The notes: a model not told the origin generated them from the sequence alone. A DNA stretch of 64,000 nt from Streptomyces liliiviolaceus (GCF_018070025.1 NZ_JAGPYQ010000002.1:2294001-2358000), one strand, 5' to 3'. Shown: positions 45,124 to 57,496, numbered from the stretch's first letter. Numbers and translations are program-made.

Positions 45124-45591
45124 CTACGACGGCGGTGTGTCGTCGGACAGTTCGGCTGCCACGTCGTTGAGATAGGCGAGAAGGTCAGCCGACAGGCCGC
45201 TGGTGACTCCACGGCCGGCGAGACCCTGCACATCGCCGCGGTGCACTGCGCGCAGGAAGTTGAGCGACTCGAAGACTCGTTTCACGACCTCGTGCTGCGG
45301 CTTGAAGAACAGCGGGTCAACGTCGAAGAACTCCGCGACGGCGTTGATGATGGGCTGTCCGGGAACGTACGGCCCCGAGGTGCTCCCATCGATGGCACCG
45401 GACCGCATCTTGCCCATGGTGGCGTGCGAGACAACCGTGCGCCGGTGAAAGCCGTTGATGGCCGCCGCGACAGCACGGTCGGAGGCTCTGTCACCCCAGG
45501 GCGCTTCACCCGGCGCGAAGGCGTTGTCGATCAAATATTCCATCTTCTCGGCCAGGGTCTGCGGCTCTTGCTCGGGTTCCCGACCATCCAT
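45124..45591 (-). CDS. XRE-family-like transcriptional regulator
   Basis: This 155-residue protein begins at ATG 45591, five bases after GGGAG. The HTH region (SDRAVAAAINGFHRRTVVSH then MGKMRSGAIDGSTSGPYVPG) is diverged from classical XRE but ends in FFDVDPLFF, the usual tail of such regulators in actinobacteria. It probably represses its own operon with the ImmA/IrrE-like peptidase, MAB_1171c-like protein and NUDIX enzyme. Confidence 0.8.
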   Translation of the reverse strand: MDGREPEQEPQTLAEKMEYLIDNAFAPGEAPWGDRASDRAVAAAINGFHRRTVVSHATMGKMRSGAIDGSTSGPYVPGQPIINAVAEFFDVDPLFFKPQHEVVKRVFESLNFLRAVHRGDVQGLAGRGVTSGLSADLLAYLNDVAAELSDDTPPS

Positions 45592-46496
45592 TGCGCTCCC
45601 CACGGATAGATCACGGTCCGCCAGACATCGCGCAAGGCAGGACCGTGTAGGCGCCAACCCACCTCCGGCGTAGGCGACTTGCGAGCACGAGGAGTCGTGC
45701 AACGGCGCAGGTCGGGTGACGGTGCCCGGCAAGCGGGTGGTGCACGTTAGCTAGTTGCGCGATCACTCTACGCCACTGTTAAATCAATTTTCCACATGGG
45801 AATGGGCAGCACGCATATGCCTCACTCGGCTCCCCTGCCGCAGCACTAGAGAGGAACTCACTTGCCTACAGGCCTACTTGGCGCAGACGCCGACCGCCAC
45901 CTCGCGGCGAACACGACGTCCAGGTGCGACCCCTCGAAGCGGCAACGTCACTCGCATGCGGCCGGAAGCCTCATCCCACGCTCCCGCCCCTCGGCACGCT
46001 CACCACTACCGAACCACGCTCGATCACGCGCCATCCGACAGGACGGAACGACTGTGGCGACCCCCGACGCCACGCCCCTGCCCTCCACCCTGCGGACAAC
46101 TGCAGCCGGGACGACACCCACCGCGCCTCACATTCTCGGCATGGAGAACTTCCTAGAATTCCGGATCGGCCCCGAACACGGGGCCGCCGACACCATGCGC
46201 CGTTCGGACCGGTTCGCTGCCATGAAGCTGCCGGCACTGCTCACCGATGCGCCCAATGCCAACGTTGTCGAGGAGAAGGCTCTCGCCGTATTGACCTGGC
46301 GCGTCGACGTCACCGCACCGCACCGGCATCGACTGAGTGGCCAGATTTCGCACGGCGGGATTCCCTTCCTGATCACTATCGGAGAGATGAATCAACCACT
46401 ACCTGACTCGGAGGAGGCTTGTTCCTCGTGCCCCGCCTCACTGCCGAGATCGGGCAGTACCGCGGAGACGAAGCCGGGCACGCGACCTGGGCACAC
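45592..46496. other. Region with no clearly supported gene
   Basis: The first ~200 bp, including the AT-rich TTAAATCAATTTTCC stretch, should carry the promoter of the XRE operon. A plus frame from 46141 (MENFLEFRIGPEHG) stays open to 46551 but lacks a ribosome binding site and drifts into poor composition, so it may be a relic. Nothing else was recognised. Confidence 0.35.
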
Positions 46497-46654
46497 GTGC
46501 CGGTCCGGTCAAGGGTCCAAAGCTTTCGGTCGAGTACGTCTTAGCCCGTAAGAACAACTGGAGGTTCCTCCGTGACTGCCGCCTCAGAGACGACGGCGTC
46601 CAGCGCGCCATGCTCGGTATCGCACGATTGCGCAACCTCGCCCTCGCCGGATAG
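46497..46654 (+). pseudogene. C-terminal remnant of a DDE transposase
   Basis: The frame KLSVEYVLARKNNWRFLRDC, then RLRDDGVQRAMLGIARLRNL ending ALAG-stop at 46652-46654, matches the type of C-terminus seen in Streptomyces transposases. No start, catalytic DDE core or terminal repeats remain. It marks an old insertion within the island. Confidence 0.5.
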
Positions 46655-47764
46655 CCACTCGCCGTACAGCAGCTCACCATGCCCGAAGCCACTCAGAGAT
46701 CATTTACGAGACAACCCTTTAGCCGCTGGTCCTCAGGGAAGCCCAGGAGACGGCCGATGACGCCAATCGGCAGCGGGTATGCCAGGTGTATGCGAGGGGC
46801 CATGAAATCCGGCGAGACCACTCGCCGCAGACACCGATGGTGGCCAGCGGATGCGGTGATTTTGCTGTTTACTGCCGTCCGCAACTGGAGCGGCCAGGCT
46901 TCAACAGTGTCCGCTCAGGAAAGCTAGTGGCGCTTGCGATCCTTGAAGACATCGGGATTCGTCGAGAGCATCTTGACGAGGTGGCATCGGACACCCCACA
47001 CCTTCCCTCGAAAGGTCGAATTGGGTGACCGGTCCCCGTAGGAGGAGTTCATCGTTCTCGCCATGGTGGCCGAGCCTGACGGGCAGGTATTTGAGTGGCT
47101 GGGTAGGCCGAGGCCCGCAGCGCCAGTCCCATCCGAATTTTGCAATGCGCGTCATGAATGCCGGTTTGGCTGGCGATCTTCATCTACCGTGCGCACGCGT
47201 TTGGCCAGCCAACTCCCTGACGCTCTCGTTGCGGCAGCGCCGGGCGAGTGAATCCCTCCCCTGCGCTTCCTAGCATGTAGAGGCGTTAAGAACTGTCTCG
47301 CGACTCTCTGCGCTCTCGCACCCGCAGCTCACACGACTTCTACAGAGTTTGAGAACTAAGTCTGGACCTTGGTAGAGAGCCGTGCGTATGTTCGTCGTCC
47401 CCCGCCAGGCAGGCCGTCTGCGCGAACAAGCAGAAAACCAGGAAAACGCCAGCCTGCATAAGCCCAGCAGTACATAAGGTGCCGGTGCCCGAAAGCAGCA
47501 ACTTTCGGGCACCGACCCCTGAATGGCATGCCGCCCCGGCAAGGGCGGACATCGCCACCATCACCACGCTGATCCCTTCCACGGGGCGTCTCAGCGTGGC
47601 AACACCGAAGGAGATCCTCGCATGCCTCCTAGCCTACGCAGAAGACCCATATGTTTCGTCTGGGCGGCAGTCATCTCCGTCTCGGCGCCTTTGCGCACTG
47701 GGCCTAAGCACACCCCACCCGCTGCGATGCACCAACAGTCTCGCCGCGTTACTGGGAGCGGCCG
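46655..47764. other. Gene-poor stretch, probable decay zone
   Basis: Several short frames (for example at 46786, 47063 and 47479) lack ribosome binding sites and family resemblance. The one structural element is the hairpin at 47483-47514. The region probably consists of debris between the defence part and the replication/mobilisation part of the island. Confidence 0.4.
47483..47514. terminator. Terminator-like hairpin
   Basis: Perfect 13-bp arms CGGTGCCCGAAAG and complement enclose a six-base loop. It lies upstream of the HTH gene at 47765 and could insulate it. Confidence 0.65.
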
Positions 47765-48667
47765 ATGAGTAGCGAAGCCCGCGAGTGGGTCTGGGAGCAC
47801 AGCTCCAGCCGAGGGGCAGCGCGACTGGTCCTGCTGTCGATCGCCGACCGGGTGGCCGACGACCAGTGCATCTCCTGGGCTTCGCTGACCAGCCTGGCCA
47901 AGCGTACGCGTGCCTCGGTCTCTACGGTGCGCGAAGCCATCGAACGGCTGCTCGTCGCTGGCGAACTCGAACAGCTTGACGACCTGGTAGGCCCGCAGCG
48001 CAGCACCGTCTACCGCCTGCCCCTTGCCGCCGAAGCAGCCGCGCAGGCCAGGCGAGAACAGCAGCGGGAGAAGGTGGAGGACGGCAACGCAGTGGTGTCC
48101 GACGAGCCCGTCGGGCCTGTGAGGATCCGACTCTCGGCTCTGCGGAGGTACGGAATCGGCCCGCGTGAGGTGCCGGAATCCCCTACGAGGGTCCGGGATC
48201 CGGCAGTACCGGAAACCGGCAGGTCCAGAAGGAAACCGGCACAGCGACGTATCGGCCACCGGCATAGCGATGTACCGGTCACCGGCATACAGAACCGTAG
48301 TGAACCTGATTTGAACCGGAGGTACAGCAGTGGTGGCGCTGCCGTCATCTCAGCCGCCGAGTGGCAGGTCGACCCAGCAACCCACGCTTGGGCCCGCCAG
48401 CACGGGCACCTCGACCGCCTCGGCGAGCAGGGTCTGCAGGCCGCCGACGCGAAGTGGCGTGCCCACCGGGCTGGTCACACGCCGAAATCGGCGGATGCCT
48501 GGGCTACCGACTGGTGCTCCTGGATCGCCCGAGAGCACGCCCCCAGGCGCCCGAACCTCTACGCCGTGCCCGGAAAGAACACCGCCGCGCCCGGAGGCAT
48601 GACGCGGGTGGAGGCCCACACCGCCGCCCTCCTGGCCGCCCTCGACGAGCCGACCGGAACGGAGTAG
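47765..48667 (+). CDS. HTH_36-type protein, possible replication or regulatory protein
   Basis: This 300-residue protein has an N-terminal winged helix (ARLVLLSIADRVADDQ and LTSLAKRTRASVSTVREAIE, residues ~18-70) of the HTH_36 type found in plasmid and phage replication-initiation proteins. A basic, low-complexity linker (150-190) follows, and the C-terminal region WCSWIAREHAPRRPNLYAV resembles tails of actinobacterial element proteins. It precedes the zinc-motif and WhiB-like genes on the same strand. Role in element replication is inference. Confidence 0.7.
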   Translation: MSSEAREWVWEHSSSRGAARLVLLSIADRVADDQCISWASLTSLAKRTRASVSTVREAIERLLVAGELEQLDDLVGPQRSTVYRLPLAAEAAAQARREQQREKVEDGNAVVSDEPVGPVRIRLSALRRYGIGPREVPESPTRVRDPAVPETGRSRRKPAQRRIGHRHSDVPVTGIQNRSEPDLNRRYSSGGAAVISAAEWQVDPATHAWARQHGHLDRLGEQGLQAADAKWRAHRAGHTPKSADAWATDWCSWIAREHAPRRPNLYAVPGKNTAAPGGMTRVEAHTAALLAALDEPTGTE

Positions 48668-48673
48668 CCACCC

Positions 48674-49381
48674 ATGGATCGCCGCGAAATCGCCGCCCTG
48701 CTGGCCTACATCGGCCGCCTCGACCCCCGCACCATACGCACCGATCAGGGCGAAGCCCGCGACCAGCTCGCCCAGTGGCACGAGCTGATCGGCGACGTGC
48801 CGATGACCACCCAGCACGGCTGGGATGCCCGCGTCGCCGCCCGACAGCACATCCGCACCTCGCCGTACCAGATGCTGCCCGCGGACATCGCCCGGCCCTG
48901 GGAGAACTACCGGCATGACCGGCTGGCCCGGCATACCGACCCCACGCCGTCCGCCGATCCGGACGACCAGGCCGCCTGGACCGCCGAACTCCTCGGCACC
49001 CGCCGTGCGGTCGCCGCCGGCACCGCACAACCCGCCCAGGCACGGGCGATCACCAGCGGTCGCAACGGCATCGACCCCCGGCTGAAGGCGCGGCTGAATG
49101 AGATCGGCTCCTGTATACCGCCCGCCGCCCGCGCAGCACTGGCCCCACACCGGCCTGCCCGCGCAGCCCGTGAAGCCGCCATCGCGCAGGGCCTGCCCGA
49201 CGCCCTGAGTGTCCGCTGCGAGTGGTGCCAGGCCCCGGCCGGTGAGCCGTGCCGCCGCCGTCGGATCGGCCCCGACGCCAACGTTCGCATCACCGCCCCG
49301 CGGGCCACTCCACACCCCGGCCGCCTCGACCTCGCCACCGCCCGACAGCCGGATCGGGCCCAGCAGTCCACGCGGACCTGA
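48674..49381 (+). CDS. Zinc-motif protein of mobile elements
   Basis: This 235-residue protein starts six bases after the HTH gene. Helical regions cover residues 1-160; a C-terminal CEWCQAPAGEPCRRRR motif with a later HPGR gives a C-C-C-H zinc site common in actinophage and integrative-element proteins. The exact function is unknown, probably nucleic-acid binding. Confidence 0.75.
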   Translation: MDRREIAALLAYIGRLDPRTIRTDQGEARDQLAQWHELIGDVPMTTQHGWDARVAARQHIRTSPYQMLPADIARPWENYRHDRLARHTDPTPSADPDDQAAWTAELLGTRRAVAAGTAQPAQARAITSGRNGIDPRLKARLNEIGSCIPPAARAALAPHRPARAAREAAIAQGLPDALSVRCEWCQAPAGEPCRRRRIGPDANVRITAPRATPHPGRLDLATARQPDRAQQSTRT

Positions 49382-49540
49382 CCAGCGCAACCAGCCGTCG
49401 TGCGTCCTGCGGAGAACCCGCTCCACATCACACTCCCGCTCCGGATGCGGGCACGCCTGATGCCGCATCTGACCCAAGCCGGGTCCCGACTTCCGCCTCG
49501 CACCGCACAGTGCGGTCTGGCAGCACATTCGGAGATTGCA

Positions 49541-52167
<2,627 letters not shown>

Positions 52168-52445
52168 AGACCTGCCGCCGGTTCAATACCGTCCGTTCAC
52201 GGTACGAGCGGGAGCTCCGTTTCATGCTCGCTCACTCCGATCCGCACAAAGGCAAGCCGGCAGCGAGTTGAGCGCGAAGCGGGCCGTTTCGACGAAGCAG
52301 CAGATGGCTCGGGTTCTGAGCCGTCACGTCGAGTGCTGCCTCGAATGCGGCTGAACTGCCCAGCGCCGCAGTCCGGCGCTTCTATCTGTACCGGGTGCCT
52401 GACTTCCGCAGCGGGCCTCATCTCAACTCAAGGAGACAAAACTTG
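52168..52445. other. Intergenic region, nothing recognised
   Basis: No supported gene is present. The stretch ends with AAGGAGA, a strong ribosome binding site for the broken frame at 52446. Confidence 0.4.
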
Positions 52446-52649
52446 ATGGAGCGTCCTGAGCGCTTTACCAGTCCACGGCTGCCGAGGCCGGTGTCTGGAC
52501 GGACGTCCTGATCCGCCGGCGACTGCAACACGTTGCCGTCCTCGCGCCGACCGGCCAGTGCTTTGTCGAGGGGCCCGAAAGGTCTGTCCGTGTCTTTCCG
52601 GAACTGGCTGACGTAGACGCGCCTCCTGCCATTATCCAGCGCCGCGTCC
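52446..52649 (+). pseudogene. Small gene broken by frameshift and IS630 insertion
   Basis: ATG 52446 follows AAGGAGA but its frame stops after 21 codons. A +1 shifted frame continues with good composition (STAAEAGVWTDVLIRRRLQH, VAVLAPTGQCFVEG, FPELADVDAPPAIIQRR) straight into the IS630 end at 52650. It looks like a gene that lost its frame and was then cut by the insertion. No family was recognised. Confidence 0.35.
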
Positions 52650-53263
52650 TACTGATCTCTTCGGGATGTTGTCGGGTGGTGGGTCAGCTGTAGTCCGGTG
52701 CCGGTGAGGCAGCCGTCGATCAGGTGTGGGCGGTGTTGGATGTGTCGCAGGCCGCGGCGGAGGGTGCGTTCGAGGTGGTCGTCGTCGGTGAAGGCGATGT
52801 TGGCCAGCGGGCCGCGCCGCAGCAGTGACCACACGCCTTCCACCGGGTTGAGGTCCGGTGCATAGGAAGGCAGTTGCACGATGGTGAGCCAGTCGTGGGC
52901 GGCGGCGTACTGGCGCATTCCGGCAGCTCGGTGGGTGTTGAGATTGTCCCAGATGAGGACGATGGGGGCCTTGAGCTGGATGTGGGCGCGGACGATCAGG
53001 TCGCGGTAATCGGTCCAGGCGAAGCTGTTGCGTCCCACACCGCGGTACTTGTGGTGCCGGCGGGGCCGGTAGATCAGTCGGGAGGACTCGCCGGGCCGGT
53101 AGCAGCACAGGGCGGCGATCGAGTAGCGGCGCCAGGACCGGCCGCGCGCCCGCACCAGCGGTGTCTGCCCGCGTCGGCCCCAGGTCCGAGCCCGTGCCGC
53201 AGTCATCCCGAACCCGGCTTCGTCTTCGAAGACGATGAACGCCCCCAGCTCCGCCGCGGTCAT
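52649..53263 (-). CDS. IS630 transposase, catalytic DDE part
   Basis: This 204-residue frame holds the catalytic domain: FIVFEDEAGFGMT (first Asp), IVLIWDNLNTHRA (second Asp) and SYAPDLNPVEGVWSLLRRG (Glu). ATG 53263 overlaps the stop of the first frame (ATGA), so it is made either by re-initiation or by programmed frameshifting to a full-length transposase. Its TAG stop uses the terminal TA and the first flanking base. Confidence 0.88.
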   Translation of the reverse strand: MTAAELGAFIVFEDEAGFGMTAARARTWGRRGQTPLVRARGRSWRRYSIAALCCYRPGESSRLIYRPRRHHKYRGVGRNSFAWTDYRDLIVRAHIQLKAPIVLIWDNLNTHRAAGMRQYAAAHDWLTIVQLPSYAPDLNPVEGVWSLLRRGPLANIAFTDDDHLERTLRRGLRHIQHRPHLIDGCLTGTGLQLTHHPTTSRRDQ

Positions 53264-53808
53264 TCCGCCTGCGGCCACACGTCCTTCTTCCACAACCCGA
53301 CAGCGTCCTCGTCTCGTTCCAGAGCCCGGCGGGTGGGCGACTGCCAGGACCAGCCGTGCCGGTGCATCAACCGCCACACCGCCGCCGCCGAGACGTCCAG
53401 CTGGAACCGCCATGAGATCAGTGCCCGGATTCTTGCCAGGGTCCAGCGCTGGTCCTCCCAGCCGTGCTCGGCCGGGCCCCGGGCCAGCTCTTTCTCGAGT
53501 TCGGTGAACCGGTCATCACTGAGCTTGGGCAGTTTCGGCGCTCCCGCAGATGCGAGCGCGGCCCTGCCGCCCTCACGCCAGGCCCGCCGCCAGCGCTCCA
53601 CCGACCGCTCGCTCACCCGCAGGTCCTTCGCAATGGCCGCATTTCTCTCGCCCTGCTCGAACCGATCACCGGCCTCGAACCGGATCTGTTCCCTGAACTG
53701 CCGCCGCTCGGCGGTCAGCCCGCCGCCCTGCGCATACCTCATACCACCGGCCTACCGCAGGGATCACCCCCCGTCAGCCCCTCCGACAACACCCCGAATA
53801 GATCAGTA
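52650..53808 (-). mobile_element. IS630-family insertion sequence
   Basis: The terminal inverted repeats match at about 24 of 26 positions, running TACTGATCT to TGTTGTCGG at the left end and its complement at the right. Both outermost dinucleotides are TA, as expected from the TA target duplication of IS630/Tc1 elements. The inside holds the two transposase frames. The element sits between a broken small gene and the mobC-like gene, 24 bases before the latter's start. Confidence 0.9.
53260..53742 (-). CDS. IS630 transposase, N-terminal HTH part
   Basis: This 160-residue frame has a helix-turn-helix (NAAIAKDLRVSERSVERWRR, residues ~34-53) and a second winged region (RWTLARIRALISWRF, AAVWRLMHRHGWSWQSP) that bind the terminal repeats. 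It ends overlapping the DDE frame. Confidence 0.88.
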   Translation of the reverse strand: MRYAQGGGLTAERRQFREQIRFEAGDRFEQGERNAAIAKDLRVSERSVERWRRAWREGGRAALASAGAPKLPKLSDDRFTELEKELARGPAEHGWEDQRWTLARIRALISWRFQLDVSAAAVWRLMHRHGWSWQSPTRRALERDEDAVGLWKKDVWPQAE

Positions 53809-53831
53809 ACCACAATGAGGTCAGAATCTCG

Positions 53832-54479
53832 ATGACGAACCCGCCCGAACACGGCTCCACCCCGAGACCCGCTCCCGACTCCACCTCGGTCCCGGGGCGA
53901 GCAAGTTATCGGCCAAGACACTCTTCCCCGGTGGGGAAGGCGTCTTGGCCGGAGCCCGCCCCTGGGGTGGCGGGAGCGGTCCAGCACCGGGGGGCGCTGG
54001 ACCGGGAGGCAGTAACCGAAAGAGGATCGCAGCCACAGGAGCCGAGACCCCGCGAGCGCCGCGCCACGAAGAAGCCCTCGCGCAAGCGCTCGCCGAAGCC
54101 ACCTGCCCACAAACGCACCTACGTATGCAGCGTTCGCTTGAACGACTCCGAGAAGAAAAGACTCGTCGCCGCCGCGACCACCGCACGTACCACCCTGCCC
54201 GCCTTCCTCGCCCGCAGCGGCCTCGCTGCCGCTCACGACCTCGACGCGACCACCGCCGCCATTGCCAGCCACCGTGAACTCGTCGCCGAACTGTTCGCCG
54301 CCCGTCGCCATCTCGGCCATGTCGGCAACAACCTCAACCAGGTCACGCGCGCGATCAACGCCGGCGCTCACCCGCCCGAACTGGACGCCGTCATCGCCGC
54401 CACCCGGCGCGCTGTCCAGCGCGTCCAGCGCGCCACCGACCAGCTCCTCCAGCAGGACCAGGACGCAGCACCGGCATGA
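53832..54479 (+). CDS. MobC-like relaxosome accessory protein
   Basis: In this 215-residue protein the first ~95 residues are a disordered, basic, Pro/Arg-rich tail. The folded part (KRTYVCSVRLNDSEKKRLVA to the end) has a ribbon-helix-helix-like start and the MobC motif HVGNNLNQVTRAINAGA. Such proteins open oriT DNA for the relaxase, whose gene starts in an ATGA overlap. The IS630 insertion only 24 bases upstream may have changed its promoter. An oriT is likely nearby but was not pinpointed. Confidence 0.8.
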   Translation: MTNPPEHGSTPRPAPDSTSVPGRASYRPRHSSPVGKASWPEPAPGVAGAVQHRGALDREAVTERGSQPQEPRPRERRATKKPSRKRSPKPPAHKRTYVCSVRLNDSEKKRLVAAATTARTTLPAFLARSGLAAAHDLDATTAAIASHRELVAELFAARRHLGHVGNNLNQVTRAINAGAHPPELDAVIAATRRAVQRVQRATDQLLQQDQDAAPA

Positions 54480-56197
54480 TCCCGAGGATCCACAAACGCG
54501 GGCAACGCACCCTCGGACTCCTGTACTACCTCTACGGGCCAGGCAAGTTCGAGGAGCACACCGACCCCCACCTCGTCGCATCCTGGGACAGCAACGCTCT
54601 CGATCCCGGCCGCGACCAGAACGCCACGCTCAAACAGCTCCAGCAGCTACTCGACCAGCCTCTGGAGAACATCGATGCATCCGAGCGGCCGAAGAAGCAC
54701 GTCTGGCATGTGTCCGTACGCAACGCCGCCGAAGACCGCATCCTGGACGACCAGGAGTGGGGCGACATCGCCCGCCGCATGGTCACCGCTGCGGGTATCG
54801 ACGACCCCGAGCAGGGGGCAGGATGCCGCTGGGTGGCCGTCCGTCACGCCGACGACCACATCCACATCATCGCCACGCTTGTCCGTGAGGACGGCTACAA
54901 GCCTGACCTCCACAACGACGCCGCCCGGGTCCAGGCCCAGGCCCGCACGCTCGAAGCCGAACTGGGCCTGCGCCAGCTCAACAAGGGCGACAAAACCGCA
55001 GCGCAGCGCCCGACCAGTGCGGAGCGCCACAAGGCCAAGCGCCTGGGCCGGCAGCGCACTGCGCGGGAGGAGCTGCGCGAGACGGTGCGGCATGCGGTGG
55101 CCGGAACATCCGGCGAGGTGGAGTTCTTCGGCCGACTGGCCGCCGCCGGCCTCCTTGTCCGCAAGCGAGCCGCTCCCTCCGGCGACCTGCTCGGCTACAA
55201 GGTCGCTCTGCCTGAGGACCGCAACAAGGACGGAGAGCCGGTGTTCTACCCCGGCGCCCGCCTCGCCCCCGACCTCTCTCTGCCCCGTATCCGGGAGCGC
55301 TGGTCCACCAGCGCCCTCGAACAGCCCTCGGCCGTCCCCGCGGGGGCCTCGCCTGCGGCAGGGGGTGGCCCGGCCGGCGCCCGGCGACGCACGACTTCGG
55401 CCGCGTGGCAGGCGGTGCTGATCGTCGACCATGGCCCGGATGCGGTCGCCGCCGCGCACATCGCCGCGGCCGGCGAGGTCTTGGACGCCCTCGCCCTGAC
55501 TTCGGCCGCCCACACTTGGCACTCGCTGCGCGAAGCTGCCGCCGTCTTCGAGCGCGCCTCCCGCTCCCACGTCCGGGCCGAGCGCGGCCACGACCGGGGG
55601 CTGCGGCAGGCAGCCCGCGACCTCCTTCACAGCGGTCCCGCGCTGGACCGCGGCGAGGACGGCGCAACCACCGCCATGGTCATCGACATGCTGTTCTTCC
55701 TCGTCACCGCAATCGGCCACTGGCACGCCAAGAAAAGCCACGCCCAGCAGGCCGCCGCCGCCCATCAGGCAGCCCAACACCTGCGCACCGCCTACCAATC
55801 CGCCAGCACCCCTCCTCTCAGTGCCCTCCACCAGCATGGTCGGCATCTGAGCCGCCTCCTGCTACAACGGCAAGCCACACTGCTGCACGAAACGCTGCCG
55901 GATCTGGCTGAACAGGTCATCGCCGAACCCGGCTGGTACGCACTCGCCGCCACCCTCGCCGACACCGAAGCAGCCGGACACGACCCGGCCGCCCTCCTGG
56001 CCCACGCCGCCAGCCGCCGGGAACTGGGCACCGCAGACTCCGTCAGCGACGTCCTCGTCTGGCGGCTACGCCGCACCGCCAATCTCCCCGCCGACACCAG
56101 CGACGCCATACCCGTCACGCCTAAGGCGCAGAGACCCAACCGCCGGGCAGCCGGACGACCACCCCGTCGGCCAACACCACGACGTGGGCATTCCTGA
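54476..56197 (+). CDS. Relaxase/mobilisation nuclease
   Basis: This 573-residue relaxase nicks DNA at oriT and leads the strand into the recipient. The three-histidine metal site is visible in AVRHADDHIHIIATL (about residues 121-135), and the candidate nucleophile Tyr is in LLYYLYGPGKFEEH near residue 20. The C-terminal half is helical and Ala-rich, as in Streptomyces MOBP-like relaxases. No type IV secretion or TraB/FtsK-type translocase was seen, so the element may be mobilised in trans. Confidence 0.87.
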   Translation: MIPRIHKRGQRTLGLLYYLYGPGKFEEHTDPHLVASWDSNALDPGRDQNATLKQLQQLLDQPLENIDASERPKKHVWHVSVRNAAEDRILDDQEWGDIARRMVTAAGIDDPEQGAGCRWVAVRHADDHIHIIATLVREDGYKPDLHNDAARVQAQARTLEAELGLRQLNKGDKTAAQRPTSAERHKAKRLGRQRTAREELRETVRHAVAGTSGEVEFFGRLAAAGLLVRKRAAPSGDLLGYKVALPEDRNKDGEPVFYPGARLAPDLSLPRIRERWSTSALEQPSAVPAGASPAAGGGPAGARRRTTSAAWQAVLIVDHGPDAVAAAHIAAAGEVLDALALTSAAHTWHSLREAAAVFERASRSHVRAERGHDRGLRQAARDLLHSGPALDRGEDGATTAMVIDMLFFLVTAIGHWHAKKSHAQQAAAAHQAAQHLRTAYQSASTPPLSALHQHGRHLSRLLLQRQATLLHETLPDLAEQVIAEPGWYALAATLADTEAAGHDPAALLAHAASRRELGTADSVSDVLVWRLRRTANLPADTSDAIPVTPKAQRPNRRAAGRPPRRPTPRRGHS

Positions 56198-56276
56198 CTG
56201 TGGAATTTGTGACTTGAAGACGTCTGAGACTCCGGGGCACGATCACGACGCGAGGAGGACAAGGCCGAGGAGGACC

Positions 56277-56729
56277 ATGAGAGTGCTCAACCGGATGCGC
56301 CCCAGGAGCAACACAGACTTCACCGAGCACCTCCGCATGCACCAGCAGCTGCGGGGCAAACGGCCGGGCCAGGTGCCCGAGGAGTCGCAGATGTCGGCCG
56401 GGCACCAGAAAGTCGATCGACAGACGACCGTCGTCGACGATTTCCTCCCACCGGACCTACGCGTCCCCAGCCATGACCAGGTGGCCGGCCGGATGACGGC
56501 GTGGCCGTGGCCGCTCGTCCTCGACGAGCAGATGATCGCCTGCACCAAGTGCGGTACGTACCGGGACTGGCTCATCATCTCAAGCCGCGACCAGATCTGG
56601 CTGCGCTGCCGGGCTGGACACCAGCAACACGAGTCACGCCTCGACACCGCCTGGTACAACCGCAGCACCGGCCCCGCCGACGCGACTCACGCCACGTTCG
56701 AGGACTGCCTGCGTCACCTCGGGCGCTGA
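56277..56729 (+). CDS. Small zinc-ribbon-like protein
   Basis: This 150-residue protein starts at ATG 56277, just after GAGGAGGACC. MIACTKCGTYRDW with a later LRCRAGHQQH suggests a C-C-C-H zinc site. The last part (WYNRSTGPADATHATFEDCL) is of unknown fold. It follows the relaxase on the same strand and probably belongs to the element. Confidence 0.65.
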   Translation: MRVLNRMRPRSNTDFTEHLRMHQQLRGKRPGQVPEESQMSAGHQKVDRQTTVVDDFLPPDLRVPSHDQVAGRMTAWPWPLVLDEQMIACTKCGTYRDWLIISSRDQIWLRCRAGHQQHESRLDTAWYNRSTGPADATHATFEDCLRHLGR

Positions 56730-56806
56730 CCACCACTCCTACGACCCCGCCGGGCCCCAGGGCTCGCACTGCCCAGCCCATGCCAAGCACAAGGGGTTAA
56801 CTCCGC

Positions 56807-57496
56807 ATGCGCGTTCGCATCGCCGCCATCCTCGGCACCACCGCCCTTGCCCTCGCCCTGCCCGCCTGCTCCCCCGGAGCCACCACCCAGCCCGCGACCA
56901 CGGCACCAGTCGCCAGCCCTCGGCATCAGGGCGACGGCAGCACCAACCCTCCCTTGTCGTCGACCGCGTTGCGAGCACGGCTGCTTACGCGTCACGATCT
57001 CGGCGACGGCTACGTCCTCAAGCCCCAAAGCCCCACCAGGCACAGCGAGGTGACCGTCCTGGGCTGCCCGGCGCTGGACGAGCTGGGCGACGACACGGCC
57101 ATGTTCGGCTCGCTCGGCTTTCCCCGGCAGGCGAAAGCCTCCTTCGTTTACGACGACGGCAGCGACGGCGAGCTGTCTGAGGAGTTGTACAGCGACACCA
57201 GCAAGAAGCTGTCCACCGGAGCCGGAAAGATCTTCGGTGCCATGACCGGCTGCTCCGCGTACCAGGTCCTCGTTGACGGCACCGCGATCGACGTCAGCAC
57301 CCAGGAGCTGGCCGCGCCCCGGCTCGGCACCGAGCGGTGGAGCCAACTCCTGACCTTCACGACCGGCGGGCGGACAACCACGGTGAAACAGACGGCGATC
57401 CGCACGGACACCGTCCTCATGGTCCTCTCGGGCTCCCCGACCCTCGTCGAGTTCCACCTCGACAAAGCCCTCGCCAAGGTGACAGAACCCCGCTGA
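56807..57496 (+). CDS. Lipoprotein of unknown function
   Basis: This 229-residue protein begins with a signal peptide and lipobox LPAC (residues ~18-21), then a Thr/Pro-rich linker and a compact domain with LLTRHDLGDGYVL and two further cysteines (LGCPALDE, TGCSAYQV) that could form a disulfide. This resembles actinobacterial PknH-sensor-like or surface lipoproteins. A strong terminator follows. Confidence 0.75.
   Translation: MRVRIAAILGTTALALALPACSPGATTQPATTAPVASPRHQGDGSTNPPLSSTALRARLLTRHDLGDGYVLKPQSPTRHSEVTVLGCPALDELGDDTAMFGSLGFPRQAKASFVYDDGSDGELSEELYSDTSKKLSTGAGKIFGAMTGCSAYQVLVDGTAIDVSTQELAAPRLGTERWSQLLTFTTGGRTTTVKQTAIRTDTVLMVLSGSPTLVEFHLDKALAKVTEPR

Noticed and set aside
46786..47542. 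Several 60-90-codon frames on both strands
   Set aside because: No ribosome binding sites, no recognisable domains and mutual overlap; better explained as decayed sequence.
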